Source of the DNA: Pseudomonas anguilliseptica
GTDB taxonomy: Bacteria > Pseudomonadota > Gammaproteobacteria > Pseudomonadales > Pseudomonadaceae
Direction: 5' to 3'
Assembly (NCBI RefSeq): GCF_900105355.1
Contig: NZ_FNSC01000001.1
Coordinates: 372,001-436,000 of the forward strand
DNA: 64,000 nt
Positions 36,102 through 44,905 of this stretch are shown here, in pieces. Position 1 is the first letter of the stretch. Every line of letters begins with the position of its first letter. The notes below the pieces were generated by a model. That model worked only from the letters and a program-made list of their open reading frames with translations. It ran no database searches and was not told the DNA's origin. Position numbers and translations under genes: made by a program.

Positions 36102-38420
36102 TTAATCCAACCAGCCGCGCACCCAATCCATCACTTCGTTGACTGGTGCCTGAATACCACAGCCCGGCCCGGCAAGAGGCTGGCTGCCGCGAACATACGG
36201 CATCTGTACTGCATTCGGACAACTGGGGTCAGTGCCCTGGCCGCTACTAGCATCCACCCAGGCCTGCACCACATTATCTGGCACAGGCATATCCAATGGC
36301 AGCGGGTCGGCCTTGCGCATAAAGTCCGTCCATACCTGCAGCGCACCGGTAGCCCCGGTCAACGGCGTCGGCCCGTTGTCATCTCGCCCCAGCCAGACCA
36401 CAGCCAGAACGCCCTGACTGAAGCCGGCAAACCAGCTGTCGCGCGAGTCGTTACTGGTGCCGGTCTTGCCGGCCAAGGCCAGAGAGCGCGGCAGTTGGCC
36501 GTAAACCGAGCGCCCTGTGCCTTCTGACATCGTACGCTGCATGGCGTTCTGCAGTAGGTAGATGGCACCGCTGTCGAAGCGTTGCTGAATCTGATACGGG
36601 TAGCGCTTGAGCGGCTCCCCTTCTGCCGTCAATACCGCACGAATACCACGCAACGGCGTGTTGAAACCGCCATTTGCCAGGGTCTGGTACATATTCGCCA
36701 CGCCCATCGGGCTCAGCCCACCCGCGCCCAACAGCATCGACGGATAGGCCGGCCATTGCTGCTCGACACCCAAACGGTTAAGGGTCTTCAGCACTTCCGG
36801 CACACCGATTTCCAGCCCCAGCTTGGCGGTGGACAGGTTGTAAGAGTTGACCAACCCCTGATACAGGTAAATCGTGCCGTGGGCCTTGCGGTCGTAATTC
36901 TGCGGACTCCACACCTGGCCATTGGCACCCTTGATGGAGAACGGCTGATCCTCCAGCAGGCTGGTCAGGGTGTACTGACTCGGCCGTTCGAGCGCCGTCA
37001 GATAGATCGCCGGCTTGATCAGCGAGCCAATCGGCCGAACCGCATCCAATGCCCGGTTGAAGCCGGCAAAGCGCGGCTGACGACTGCCGATGATCGCCTG
37101 CACTTCACCACTTTCCGGACTGGTCACGACCATGCCCGCCTCAACCTGATCAACCCCTTTGCGCCCAGACAGACGCTTGAGCGTGTCCGCCAGGGCGCTT
37201 TCTGCCTTGAGCTGCAAAATCGGATCAAAGCTGGTGAAAATGCGCAGACCTTCTTCGGTCAGGTCCTGCTCTTGGTAATCCTCGCGCAACTGGCGCTTGA
37301 CCAGATCGAGAAAAGCCGGGAAAGAACTGTCCGCCAGACTACCGCGACGGGTGATGCCCAGCGGCTTCTGTTTCGCCGCCTCTACCTCTTCGACACTGGC
37401 TACGCCCTGCTCTGCCAGCACATCCAGCACCAGGTTACGCCGCTCCAGCGCGCGCTCAGGGTTACGCCGCGGATTGTAGTAAGTCGGCCCCTTGACCATA
37501 CCGACCAGCAGAGCGACCTGATCAAGCTTCAGTTCGGACAGCGGCTGACTGAAGAAATACTGGCTGGCCAGACCAAAGCCATGCACCGCGCGCTGACCGT
37601 CCTGACCAAGGAAAACCTCGTTGAGGTAGGCTTCAAGAATGTCTTTTTTGTCGTAATGCAGCTCCAGCAGCACCGCCATCATGGCTTCGGTGGCCTTGCG
37701 CGAGAGGCTGCGCTCATTGGTCAGGTAGAAGTTCTTCACCAATTGTTGAGTGAGGGTGCTGCCACCCTGACGCAGCTGACCGGCGGTGGCGTTGATCCAC
37801 ACCGCACGGGCAATGCCCTTGGGCGACACACCGAAGTGATTGAAGAACTCACGATCTTCAATCGCCACCAGGGTTTCCACCAGATAAGGCGGCACCTGCT
37901 CCAGCTTGATCAGCACACGATCTTCCTGGTGCGCCGGGTACAACCCACCGATCAGTAACGGCTCCAGCCGCGCCACCGCCAGGTTGCCACCACCAGCCTG
38001 AGTCAGCCCGGCAACGTAATCACCGGAAAAACGCACACGCACGCGCTGCGACGGTTCGGTACTTTCATAGAATTGAAAGCCGCGTGAATGCAGCTCGATG
38101 TTGTTGCCCGCAACCGACACCCCACCGGGGCCGGCCACAGCGTTTTCGCGGCGATAGCCCAGGGCATCCAGCTCCTTGAGGAAGTCATCCTTGGCCAGCT
38201 TCTGCCCCACGAACAACTCCAGCGGCCTGGCATACACCTTGGCGGGCACAGTCCAGCGCTTGCCGGAGAATTTCTCCTGCACCACTGCATCGAGGTAAAC
38301 CGCAAACACGGCGAGCACTACCAGACCGACCAGGCCGAGCTTGATAGCCCAGCCCAACCAGGGGCGCATACCGCCGGAGCGGCGTTTAGAACGGGGACGG
38401 GAAGATCGGGTACGAGTCAT
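36102..38420 (-). CDS. mrcB: Penicillin-binding protein 1B
   Basis: Bifunctional peptidoglycan polymerase and crosslinker. 772 residues. It has a basic cytoplasmic tail, one membrane helix (WAIKLGLVGLVVLAVFAVYLDA), a UB2H domain and the GT51 glycosyltransferase with catalytic Glu in AIEDREFFNHFG, plus GGSTLTQQLVKNF. The transpeptidase has the SxxK motif GSLIKP, SYN (NSYNLSTAKLG) and KTGT. All catalytic residues are present. It is first gene of an mrcB-lpoP-yqcC operon. The -10 box lies eight bases before the ATG, hinting at a leaderless message. Confidence 0.97.
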   Translation of the reverse strand: MTRTRSSRPRSKRRSGGMRPWLGWAIKLGLVGLVVLAVFAVYLDAVVQEKFSGKRWTVPAKVYARPLELFVGQKLAKDDFLKELDALGYRRENAVAGPGGVSVAGNNIELHSRGFQFYESTEPSQRVRVRFSGDYVAGLTQAGGGNLAVARLEPLLIGGLYPAHQEDRVLIKLEQVPPYLVETLVAIEDREFFNHFGVSPKGIARAVWINATAGQLRQGGSTLTQQLVKNFYLTNERSLSRKATEAMMAVLLELHYDKKDILEAYLNEVFLGQDGQRAVHGFGLASQYFFSQPLSELKLDQVALLVGMVKGPTYYNPRRNPERALERRNLVLDVLAEQGVASVEEVEAAKQKPLGITRRGSLADSSFPAFLDLVKRQLREDYQEQDLTEEGLRIFTSFDPILQLKAESALADTLKRLSGRKGVDQVEAGMVVTSPESGEVQAIIGSRQPRFAGFNRALDAVRPIGSLIKPAIYLTALERPSQYTLTSLLEDQPFSIKGANGQVWSPQNYDRKAHGTIYLYQGLVNSYNLSTAKLGLEIGVPEVLKTLNRLGVEQQWPAYPSMLLGAGGLSPMGVANMYQTLANGGFNTPLRGIRAVLTAEGEPLKRYPYQIQQRFDSGAIYLLQNAMQRTMSEGTGRSVYGQLPRSLALAGKTGTSNDSRDSWFAGFSQGVLAVVWLGRDDNGPTPLTGATGALQVWTDFMRKADPLPLDMPVPDNVVQAWVDASSGQGTDPSCPNAVQMPYVRGSQPLAGPGCGIQAPVNEVMDWVRGWLD

Positions 38421-38428
38421 GGCGCGGC

Positions 38429-38434
38429 ATTATA
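38429..38434 (-). promoter_or_regulatory. Candidate -10 element (TATAAT) of mrcB
   Basis: A perfect TATAAT on the minus strand lies eight bases before the mrcB ATG. A normal start site would fall within 0-2 bases of the start codon. No convincing -35 or Shine-Dalgarno is seen. Confidence 0.45.
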
Positions 38435-38546
38435 CGCACTTTGCCCACTTGCCAGCAGGCCAGCAGGCCAGCACAGAGGTTTGCAGACGGACATTGAGCC
38501 GCCATAATGGCCGCTTCTTATTTCAGTACAACGCCAAGGATCGCCC

Positions 38547-40109
38547 GTGAGCCAAGCTCTGATCGCCGCACTGCAGAACCCGGCCCTCTACCCCCATCCC
38601 GTGGAGCAGTTTCAGGTTATCGAAACCTATATTTCCTGGGTGGTGCTTACCGGCCCCTTTGCCTACAAGATCAAGAAACCGATGAACTTCGGCTTTCTCG
38701 ACTTCACCGAGCTGAGCGCCCGCGAGCACTTCTGCAAGGAAGAGCTGCGTCTCAACCAGCGCCTGACTCAGGGCCTTTATCTGGAAGTACTGCCGATCAG
38801 TGGCAGCACCGATACGCCACAGCTCGGCGGCAGCGGCCCGGCCATCGAATATGCACTGAAAATGCGCCAATTCCCGCAAAGTCAGCTACTCAGTGACGTG
38901 CAGGCACGCGGCGAACTGAGCGAGGCGCATATCGATGCCCTGGCCAAACAAATTGCCGACTTCCACGCCTCGACCCCAGTCGTCGCAACCAACCATGCAC
39001 TGTGCACACCTGAAGCAATCGTCGCGCCGATGCGACAGAACTTCGAACAGATCCGCCCGATGCTCAATGACGCGGCCGACCTGCAGCAGCTGGAAGCCCT
39101 GGAGGCCTGGACTGAAGCTAACTGCGTGCGCCTTGAACCACTGCTGGCCTCGCGCGCAGCCAATGGCTCAATTCGCGAATGCCACGGCGACATCCACCTG
39201 GGCAATGCCACCCTGCACGACGGCCAAGTGGTGCTGTTCGACTGTATCGAATTCAACGAGCCGTTCCGCCTGATCGATATTGCCTCGGACGCTGCATTCC
39301 TTGCCATGGACTTGGAAGACCGCGGCCTCAAGGCCCACGCCTGGCGCTTCGTCAATGGCTGGCTGGAGCACACAGGCGATTACGCCGCTCTGGAACTGCT
39401 GAATTTCTACAAAGCCTACCGCGCCCTGGTACGCGCCAAGGTCGCGTTGTTCAGCCTGGCCCATCAGACCGATGCGGTGCAGAAAGCCGTGACCCTGCGC
39501 CAGTACCGCAACTACGCCAATCTGGCGGAAAGCTACAGCGCCATCCCGTCGAACTTCCTGGCCATTACCCACGGTGTTTCTGCAGTGGGTAAAAGCCATG
39601 TGGCCATGCGCCTGGTTGAGGCACTGGGCGCTATTCGCCTGCGGTCGGATGTGGAGCGCAAGCGTCTGTTCGGTGAGCAGCAGGCTGCCAACCTCGGCAA
39701 ACTCAGCGCCGGCATCTACACCCAGGACGCCAGTGCCGCCACTTACCAGCGCCTGCACCAGCTCGCCGAAGCGGTCCTGCACGCCGGCTTTCCGGTAGTC
39801 ATCGACGCCACTTACCTCAAGCAGGCGCAGCGCGAGGCAGCCAGCCAAGTGGCCGAAGCCTGCGGCGCCCCCTTCATCATTCTGGAGTGCAGCGCTCCCG
39901 ATGAAGTGATCGCCAGCTGGCTGGAACAGCGCAAATCCGCCGGCAGCGATCCGTCCGATGCCACCATGGACGTTGTGCGCGCCCAGCAGGCCAGCCGCGA
40001 AGCATTGAGTGACGATGAGCTGTTGCACAGCAAGCGCGTCGACACCCACGAAAGCGCCAGCCTGGACACCCTGATCGCACGCATTCGCCAGCGCCTGCCA
40101 GGCCTGTAA
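38547..40109 (+). CDS. Fused aminoglycoside-phosphotransferase-like / P-loop kinase protein
   Basis: 520 residues in two parts. The N-terminal 330 residues have a kinase-like fold related to aminoglycoside phosphotransferases, with catalytic loop CHGDIHLGNATL and metal Asp in VLFDCIEF. The C-terminal 180 residues are an AAA/zeta-like kinase with Walker A GVSAVGKS and a VVIDATYLKQ strand. This fusion is common in proteobacteria and often annotated bifunctional; the substrate is unknown and there is no evidence for antibiotic resistance. The GTG start has AAGGA six bases upstream. It is divergent from mrcB. Confidence 0.85.
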   Translation: MSQALIAALQNPALYPHPVEQFQVIETYISWVVLTGPFAYKIKKPMNFGFLDFTELSAREHFCKEELRLNQRLTQGLYLEVLPISGSTDTPQLGGSGPAIEYALKMRQFPQSQLLSDVQARGELSEAHIDALAKQIADFHASTPVVATNHALCTPEAIVAPMRQNFEQIRPMLNDAADLQQLEALEAWTEANCVRLEPLLASRAANGSIRECHGDIHLGNATLHDGQVVLFDCIEFNEPFRLIDIASDAAFLAMDLEDRGLKAHAWRFVNGWLEHTGDYAALELLNFYKAYRALVRAKVALFSLAHQTDAVQKAVTLRQYRNYANLAESYSAIPSNFLAITHGVSAVGKSHVAMRLVEALGAIRLRSDVERKRLFGEQQAANLGKLSAGIYTQDASAATYQRLHQLAEAVLHAGFPVVIDATYLKQAQREAASQVAEACGAPFIILECSAPDEVIASWLEQRKSAGSDPSDATMDVVRAQQASREALSDDELLHSKRVDTHESASLDTLIARIRQRLPGL

Positions 40110-40130
40110 CCAGAAACGGCTAACGACGTT

Positions 40131-40153
40131 GCGGCGCGAGCAGAGCGCGCCGC
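40131..40153. repeat. GC-rich hairpin between genes at 38547 and 40193
   Basis: GCGGCGCG and CGCGCCGC form a stem with a 7-base loop. No U tract follows, so termination is uncertain. Confidence 0.4.
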
Positions 40154-40192
40154 GGCTTCTATACTGGCGGTGAGTCAATAAGGAGATGCACC

Positions 40193-40537
40193 ATGAGCCA
40201 GCCCCGACAACTGGATAACCCGCTGTATGTCCTGATCCGCAACGAACAAATCTCCGCTTTTAATGCGCAAAAACCCAAAGACACAGTCGTCGACCTGAGC
40301 GACGGTGATTTTCGCGGCATTGACCTGCGCGCCCTGGATGCCCAAGACATCAACTTCACCAACGCCTACTTTCGCGGCACTGACCTGCGCGGCCTTGACC
40401 TGCGCAACGCCAAGCTCGAAGGCGCCAGCCTGGCCCATGCGCAGATTTCCGGCGCCTACTTCCCGGTCGAACTGACAGCTGACGAGATTCTTATGTCGGT
40501 GAATTTCGGCACCCGCCTGCGCTACAACACCCGTTGA
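40193..40537 (+). CDS. Small pentapeptide-repeat protein
   Basis: 114 residues, preceded by AAGGAG. The central region shows A(D/N)LXX-type repeats (VDLSDGDFRGIDLRALDAQD, then FTNAYFRGTDLRGLDLRNAKL), about nine units, enough for two turns of a right-handed quadrilateral beta helix. No signal peptide. Some members of the class mimic DNA and protect gyrase, but this one is too short to assume that. The stop overlaps the TTG start of the methyltransferase gene, so the two are translated together. Confidence 0.85.
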   Translation: MSQPRQLDNPLYVLIRNEQISAFNAQKPKDTVVDLSDGDFRGIDLRALDAQDINFTNAYFRGTDLRGLDLRNAKLEGASLAHAQISGAYFPVELTADEILMSVNFGTRLRYNTR

Positions 40538-41289
40538 GAGGCAATCACGTCAGCCGACTGTTCGGCGCCCGAGCAGATGCCTACGCCAGCTTCCGCCCGC
40601 ATTACCCAGAAAGCCTGTTTGCCTGGCTGGCCGCACAATGCCCAGAGCGCCTGCGGGCGCTGGATATCGCCTGCGGCAACGGTCAGGCCAGCCACCCACT
40701 GCTTCAGCATTTCAAGCAGGTACTGGCCTGCGATGCCAGTCTTGAGCAGTTGCAGGCTGGCGCAGATCAGACAGGGCTGCACCTGTTCGTCGCCGAAGCG
40801 CAGACACAACCGCTACCCAGCCATAGCCTGGATCTGATCGTGGTGGCGCAGGCACTGCACTGGTTCGCCACTCCAGCGTTCTTTAGTGAAGTGCGTCGCC
40901 TGCTGCAGCCTGGCGGCGTGTTCTGTGCCTGGTGTTACAGCCTGATGCGCATTGACGATGAGCTGGACACACTAATCGACGACCTTTACTGGAATACTCT
41001 CGGCGGCTATTGGCCTGCAGGCCGCGCCAGTGTCGATGCCGGCTACCGCGATATCGACAATCCCTTTGCCCCTCTCGCCCCGCCCGCCTCGGCTATCGAA
41101 GCCAGCTGGACACTCGAACACCTGTTGGGCTATCTGCGCACCTGGTCAGCGGTGCAACGTTACGAGCAGCAAAACGGCGTCGATCCACTGCTGCAACTGC
41201 AACCAACGCTGCGCCAGGCCTGGGGTGATGCCAAACAGCCACGCTTTGTCCGCTGGCCGCTACACTTTCTGGCAGGCACGCAAAACTGA
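40534..41289 (+). CDS. Class I SAM-dependent methyltransferase
   Basis: 251 residues. Motif I LDIACGNGQAS binds SAM; motif II is around LACDASLEQLQAG, with an acidic residue closing strand 2, and ALHWFATPAFFSEVRRLLQPGGVF is motif IV and following. It resembles the Methyltransf_11 group with the HWF signature, related to trans-aconitate-type enzymes. Substrate unknown. The start is given as TTG, overlapping the previous stop (TTGA), because no ATG or GTG precedes the conserved RLFGARADAYASFRP segment and there is no separate Shine-Dalgarno. Start uncertain. Confidence 0.8.
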   Translation: MRGNHVSRLFGARADAYASFRPHYPESLFAWLAAQCPERLRALDIACGNGQASHPLLQHFKQVLACDASLEQLQAGADQTGLHLFVAEAQTQPLPSHSLDLIVVAQALHWFATPAFFSEVRRLLQPGGVFCAWCYSLMRIDDELDTLIDDLYWNTLGGYWPAGRASVDAGYRDIDNPFAPLAPPASAIEASWTLEHLLGYLRTWSAVQRYEQQNGVDPLLQLQPTLRQAWGDAKQPRFVRWPLHFLAGTQN

Positions 41290-41328
41290 CTCCACCCGCA
41301 CGACTGCCCAGCAGCGCAAGGAGGCTTG

Positions 41329-41601
41329 ATGAACGATGAACTGCAACACCTGAAGAACCTCGGCAAAACCTCAGCCCAGTGGTTACACGCGGTTGGCATT
41401 CACAACGCCAATGACCTGCGTCGACTGGGTGCGGTCAGCGCTTATCGAGCGGTACGCGCGCGGGGCTTCAGGGCATCCAAGGTGCTGTTGTATGCAATTG
41501 AAGGCGCACTGCTGGACGTGCACTGGAACGAGCTGCCACCCGGGCATAAGGCCGAACTGAATGGTCAGCTCGATGAAACTTTACCCCACAACAAGAGCTA
41601 G
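41329..41601 (+). CDS. TfoX C-terminal-domain protein
   Basis: 90 residues with AAGGAGG upstream of the ATG at 41329. The sequence LKNLGKTSAQWLHAVGIHNANDLRRLGAVSAYRAVRARG is the C-terminal half of TfoX/Sxy, a helix-hairpin-helix-like fold. The N-terminal TfoX domain is absent, so this is a stand-alone version, common in Pseudomonas next to cbpA. A competence role is not implied. Confidence 0.85.
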   Translation: MNDELQHLKNLGKTSAQWLHAVGIHNANDLRRLGAVSAYRAVRARGFRASKVLLYAIEGALLDVHWNELPPGHKAELNGQLDETLPHNKS

Positions 41602-41707
41602 CTCACAACCTCTCAGGCTTTTGATTTACCTGAGGCGCGCTGGCAACTATTGTTCTAGGGACGTTCGTGCGGCTTAGTATGCCCAGCCAGTTCAAGGGAA
41701 TTCGCTC

Positions 41708-42508
41708 ATGTATTTACTCGGGGAGCAACCGGCTTACGCCGATCAGCTGATCAACCGACTACAAAGCATCCCCACTCAATTGCTCGATGGGCTTGCACCT
41801 GCTGGATCACCACTACAGCTTGAGCGCGCGGAAGACCTGGCCAAGATGCTGCCGGGCAATCAGTTGTTCATCATTGAAAATGGCCTGCTGCATGCTTTGG
41901 TCGATGAACGCCCGCTGTTTTATCTACAGGAAGGCGACCTGGTTGGCCTACGCCAGGGCCTGGACATACCCAGCTGCCGCTACAGCAGTGAAGAACAGCT
42001 GAGCCTGATTCCCTACTCACGTAGCGACGTGTTCAAACACATTTATTCCAGCGAACAGCGCCAGGAACTGTTTATCCAGTACCTGATCGGCCATACCGCT
42101 CTGCTTTCCGATGCCCTGGCACGCTTGAAACAACCCGAAATTCGCCCATCCACCGGTTTCCAGCATTTTGCTGCGGGTGAAGAGCTGATCCACCAAGGTG
42201 ATGTCGCCGATAACGTATTTATCATCATCGAAGGTCATGCCGAAGCGTACGTCGACGGACACAAGGTCGGTGACGTACAGAAGGATGAAATCTTCGGCGC
42301 CATGGCGGTATTCACCCGCGAGAAACGCAGCGCCACCGTATTGGCCAGTGAGCCCTGCACCGTGATGGTCATTCCCAAAGAGCAATTCCTCAGCCTGATG
42401 CAGAGTAACCCGCGGATTGCCCACAGCCTGATTGAGAGCATGGCCAAGCGCATCGACCTACTGAACAAGGAAGTCACCCAGCTGCGCCTACCGGCCGAAG
42501 CATCCTGA
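41708..42508 (+). CDS. cbpA: Cyclic-nucleotide-binding protein CbpA
   Basis: 266 residues. The C-terminal half is a cNMP-binding beta roll (FAAGEELIHQGDVADNVFIIIEGHAEAYVDGHKVGDVQKDEIFGAMAVFTREKRSATV reads as its successive strands), with the phosphate-binding cassette FGAMAVFTREKRSATV keeping E and RSA positions. There is no DNA-binding helix-turn-helix, so it is not a Crp regulator. The N-terminal part resembles a second, degenerate domain. In P. aeruginosa the gene directly before prrF is cbpA, a cAMP-binding protein controlled by Vfr; the place is the same here. Confidence 0.82.
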   Translation: MYLLGEQPAYADQLINRLQSIPTQLLDGLAPAGSPLQLERAEDLAKMLPGNQLFIIENGLLHALVDERPLFYLQEGDLVGLRQGLDIPSCRYSSEEQLSLIPYSRSDVFKHIYSSEQRQELFIQYLIGHTALLSDALARLKQPEIRPSTGFQHFAAGEELIHQGDVADNVFIIIEGHAEAYVDGHKVGDVQKDEIFGAMAVFTREKRSATVLASEPCTVMVIPKEQFLSLMQSNPRIAHSLIESMAKRIDLLNKEVTQLRLPAEAS

Positions 42509-42526
42509 GCCCGCTGGCTACCTCAA

Positions 42527-42556
42527 CAACCCGACCCTGTGTCGGGTTGTTTGTTT
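42527..42556 (+). terminator. Terminator after cbpA
   Basis: CAACCCGAC / GTCGGGTTG with a 5-base loop, followed by TTTGTTT. Confidence 0.88.
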
Positions 42557-42607
42557 ATGGGCCGAACAAACATTTGGCAGGCTGATAAAAAAGTTGGATT
42601 AAGGGTG

Positions 42608-42636
42608 TTGACTTGAAAATGAGAACCGTTATTATT
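42608..42636 (+). promoter_or_regulatory. prrF promoter with overlapping Fur box
   Basis: -35 TTGACT, 17-bp spacer, -10 ATTATT. A 19-bp Fur box (42615-42633), GAAAATGAGAACCGTTATT, fills the spacer and matches the consensus palindrome at 14 of 19 positions. Fur-Fe should therefore block RNA polymerase when iron is plentiful. Confidence 0.85.
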
Positions 42637-42642
42637 GGCACA

Positions 42643-42755
42643 ACTGGTCGCGAGATCAGCCGATAAGCTTAAGAGACCTTCAGTCGGCCTCTTCAGATTA
42701 TCTCCTCATCAGGCTAATCACGGTTATTGACCCGGCTCTTGCCGGGTCTTTTTTT
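42643..42755 (+). ncRNA. prrF: PrrF iron-responsive small RNA
   Basis: About 113 nt. It starts ACTGGTCGCGAGATCAGC and contains the PrrF antisense core CTCCTCATCAGGCTAATCAC, which pairs with the translation start regions of iron-protein mRNAs such as sodB. It ends in a terminator (GACCCGGC-TCTT-GCCGGGTC plus seven T, 42729-42755). It lies between cbpA and the phu genes, as in P. aeruginosa, but only one copy is present, so no tandem PrrF1-PrrF2 and no read-through PrrH from here. Expression expected under iron starvation, sparing iron with Hfq. Confidence 0.92.
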
Positions 42756-42783
42756 ACCTGTCGAAAAGTACGCTTAACAGTCT

Positions 42784-43191
42784 CTAGAAGTCGACCTGCG
42801 CCAACCACTCCGGCAGATTGAAGTGCTGGCTTACGCGACAGATCTTGCCATCGCGAATCTCGAAGAAACTTGCTGCCGTCAGCTGATAGCTCTGACCACA
42901 GGCATCCGGCAGGCCATCATCGGTGCTCAGGTATTCGCCGCTCAGAGTGAACTCACAAGCGGCGCGCTGCCCGCTCGGTTCGGTAAGGATTTGCAGATTG
43001 TCGATGCTTTCGCGGTAGCAGCGCTGGGTGCGCTCCAGGTAGTCAGCAAAGGCTTGCACACCCTGCTCGCGCGGGCCCTGGTTGATATCCAGCAACACAT
43101 CGTCGCTGAGCAGGGCCAGACAGGCACGGCTATCACGTTCGTTGAGGGCGTTGAAATAGCGGGTCAGCAGGGCATGGGTAGCGGCTGGCAT
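42784..43191 (-). CDS. SnoaL/NTF2-like (ketosteroid-isomerase-related) protein
   Basis: 135 residues from the ATG at 43191 (MPAATHALLTRYFNALNERD), with GGAGA upstream. NTF2-like cone fold: an N-terminal helix pair, then RDSRACLALLSDDVLLDINQGPREQGVQAFADYLERTQ and a beta sheet ending SFFEIRDGKICRVSQHFNLPEWL. This group is annotated ketosteroid isomerase-related; substrate unknown. It follows phuW on the same strand with 54 bp between, so it may be the last gene of the heme operon. Confidence 0.8.
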   Translation of the reverse strand: MPAATHALLTRYFNALNERDSRACLALLSDDVLLDINQGPREQGVQAFADYLERTQRCYRESIDNLQILTEPSGQRAACEFTLSGEYLSTDDGLPDACGQSYQLTAASFFEIRDGKICRVSQHFNLPEWLAQVDF

Positions 43192-43245
43192 CGGCGGTCT
43201 CCGGTAAAAACCGCAGACTACCTGCTCAGCCGCAGGCAAATCGGG

Positions 43246-44127
43246 CTAGGGTCGCAGTTTTGCGCAGTGATCCTGCTCAGGCTGCGCTGGCGTGTACCAG
43301 ACGTAATCGGCGGACTCAGCGGCTACCTGGCTGCCGACCTCCGCAAGAATCAGCACCTGCACAGCTTCAGCAGCACCTAAATCCTGCAGATGCAGCGGTA
43401 CGCCCAACTCCCGGCGCACATGGAAAGCACCAGCAAACAGCAGACTTGGCTCCGGCGCAGCCAGCAGCGCTTCGGCCATACGCCGATCCCGTTGTTGCTG
43501 CACGGCGAGCATCGCCGGCAACTGACTTTCCGGCAGCAAGTTGCAGTGCGACTCGCGAATTTGCTTGAACAGCGCCTCGCGCACCGTCTGCGCCGTGGAT
43601 ACCTGGGCTTGCAGTTGCGGCACCTGGGCGTAAATCTGCATGACTTCGCGGCGCTCAAGGTTGACTGCCAGCAACGGATACGGTTGACGCAGCGCATGCT
43701 GCACGATGGGCCCGTACAGAGACCAAGCCCAGCCCGGCTGCCAGTTCAAAGCACCAAGCATGTCCTGCGGCGCCTGCCCGGCAGTGATGGCAGCGCGCAC
43801 CTGATCGACCTTGGCCTGCTGATCCGGCGTCAGCATTTCCAGCAACAGGCTACCTTGTGGCCGCTGCGCTGCAAGCGCGCGCAACAACCAGAGCTGCAGC
43901 GCATGGTGATCGGGATTGTCATGCCGCTCGCCGACCAGCACCTTGGGCGCTGCAGCCAGACGTGTCAGCAGTTGCTCAGGCGTCAGCCGCGCGCCGGTGC
44001 GCAACTCGACAATCTGCCCCAGTTCAGGATGCTGCAAGCCTTCCGGGCTCTGCCAGGCAGGCAACACGGGTAACGAAGCCTGACAGGCGCTCAGCAGCGC
44101 CGCCACCAGCAGTAATGCAATACGCAT
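43246..44127 (-). CDS. phuW: ChaN-family heme-associated lipoprotein PhuW
   Basis: 293 residues. The lipoprotein signal MRIALLLVAALLSACQ is cleaved before Cys15. The ChaN/DUF399 domain is recognisable from VLVGERHDNPDHHALQLWLLRAL and LLFAGAFHVRRELGVPLHL; members bind heme in pairs (Campylobacter ChaN). It is last of the phu transport genes and probably holds heme at the outer membrane. The start is the ATG at 44127, since the ATG eight codons earlier would lengthen the signal without need. Confidence 0.88.
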   Translation of the reverse strand: MRIALLLVAALLSACQASLPVLPAWQSPEGLQHPELGQIVELRTGARLTPEQLLTRLAAAPKVLVGERHDNPDHHALQLWLLRALAAQRPQGSLLLEMLTPDQQAKVDQVRAAITAGQAPQDMLGALNWQPGWAWSLYGPIVQHALRQPYPLLAVNLERREVMQIYAQVPQLQAQVSTAQTVREALFKQIRESHCNLLPESQLPAMLAVQQQRDRRMAEALLAAPEPSLLFAGAFHVRRELGVPLHLQDLGAAEAVQVLILAEVGSQVAAESADYVWYTPAQPEQDHCAKLRP

Positions 44128-44137
44128 AGACACAACC

Positions 44138-44905
44138 TTAGCGAGCAACAATTAAAGGATGACCCCGTTCTGGATGCTGCTGCACCAGCACTTCGAGACC
44201 GAACACGGCCTGCAGCGGCTCGGCGCGCAGCACGTCCTCAGGGCTACCGAGCGCATGGGGTCGACCGCGTTCCAACAGCAACAAGCGGTCGCAATAACGC
44301 GCAGCCAGATTGAGGTCGTGCAGGATCACCGGCACTGCTGCACCCTGCTCGACGAAGGCGCGGGTGGCCTGCAGCGTGGTGTGCTGATGCAGCGGGTCGA
44401 GCATCGAGGTCGGCTCATCGAGCAGCAGCATCTGCCCTTCACCACCCGGCCAGAGCTGGGCCAGCACCCGCGCAAGATGTACACGCTGACGCTCGCCGCC
44501 GGATAACGCCAGGTAACTGCGGCCGGCGAAATGCAAGGCATCGGCCGCTTCCAGCGCCTGATGAATGATCTGCGCATCACGCACACGCCCGCTGGCGTGA
44601 GGTAAACGGCCCATGCCGACCACTTCTTCCACGCGAAAGGCAAAGTTCAGCGTCGAGGTCTGCGGCAATACCGCCAAACGCTGCGCACGCTCACTGCCCG
44701 GCCAGTCCTGCAGCCGTCGCTGATCCAGCCAGACATCGCCGTGGCTCGGCTGCAGCTCGCCACACAAAGCACCCAGCAAGGTGCTCTTGCCGGCGCCATT
44801 GGGCCCCAGTACGCCGAGTACTTCGCCCGGACGCAGTTCCAGGTTGATATCCGCCAACACCGTACACGGGCCGCGCTGTACCGCCAGATTTTCCGCGCGC
44901 AGCAT
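44138..44905 (-). CDS. phuV: Heme ABC transporter ATPase PhuV
   Basis: 255 residues. Walker [10 protein letters not shown], signature [18 protein letters not shown], Walker [13 protein letters not shown], and the H-loop in [14 protein letters not shown] are all intact. HmuV/BtuD class, energising heme import across the inner membrane with PhuU and PhuT. Its ATG shares one base with the phuU stop, so the two are translationally coupled. Confidence 0.95.
   Translation of the reverse strand: MLRAENLAVQRGPCTVLADINLELRPGEVLGVLGPNGAGKSTLLGALCGELQPSHGDVWLDQRRLQDWPGSERAQRLAVLPQTSTLNFAFRVEEVVGMGRLPHASGRVRDAQIIHQALEAADALHFAGRSYLALSGGERQRVHLARVLAQLWPGGEGQMLLLDEPTSMLDPLHQHTTLQATRAFVEQGAAVPVILHDLNLAARYCDRLLLLERGRPHALGSPEDVLRAEPLQAVFGLEVLVQQHPERGHPLIVAR

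Noticed and set aside
36582..37958. 458-codon plus-strand frame
   Set aside because: Antisense to mrcB, whose catalytic motifs fix the coding strand.
38547..40109. Aminoglycoside resistance gene
   Set aside because: The N-terminal domain has the phosphotransferase fold, but the fusion to a P-loop kinase is a common housekeeping-type protein with no link to resistance.
42756..42783. Second prrF copy or PrrH
   Set aside because: After the prrF terminator only 28 bases remain before the next gene; no repeat of the antisense core is present.
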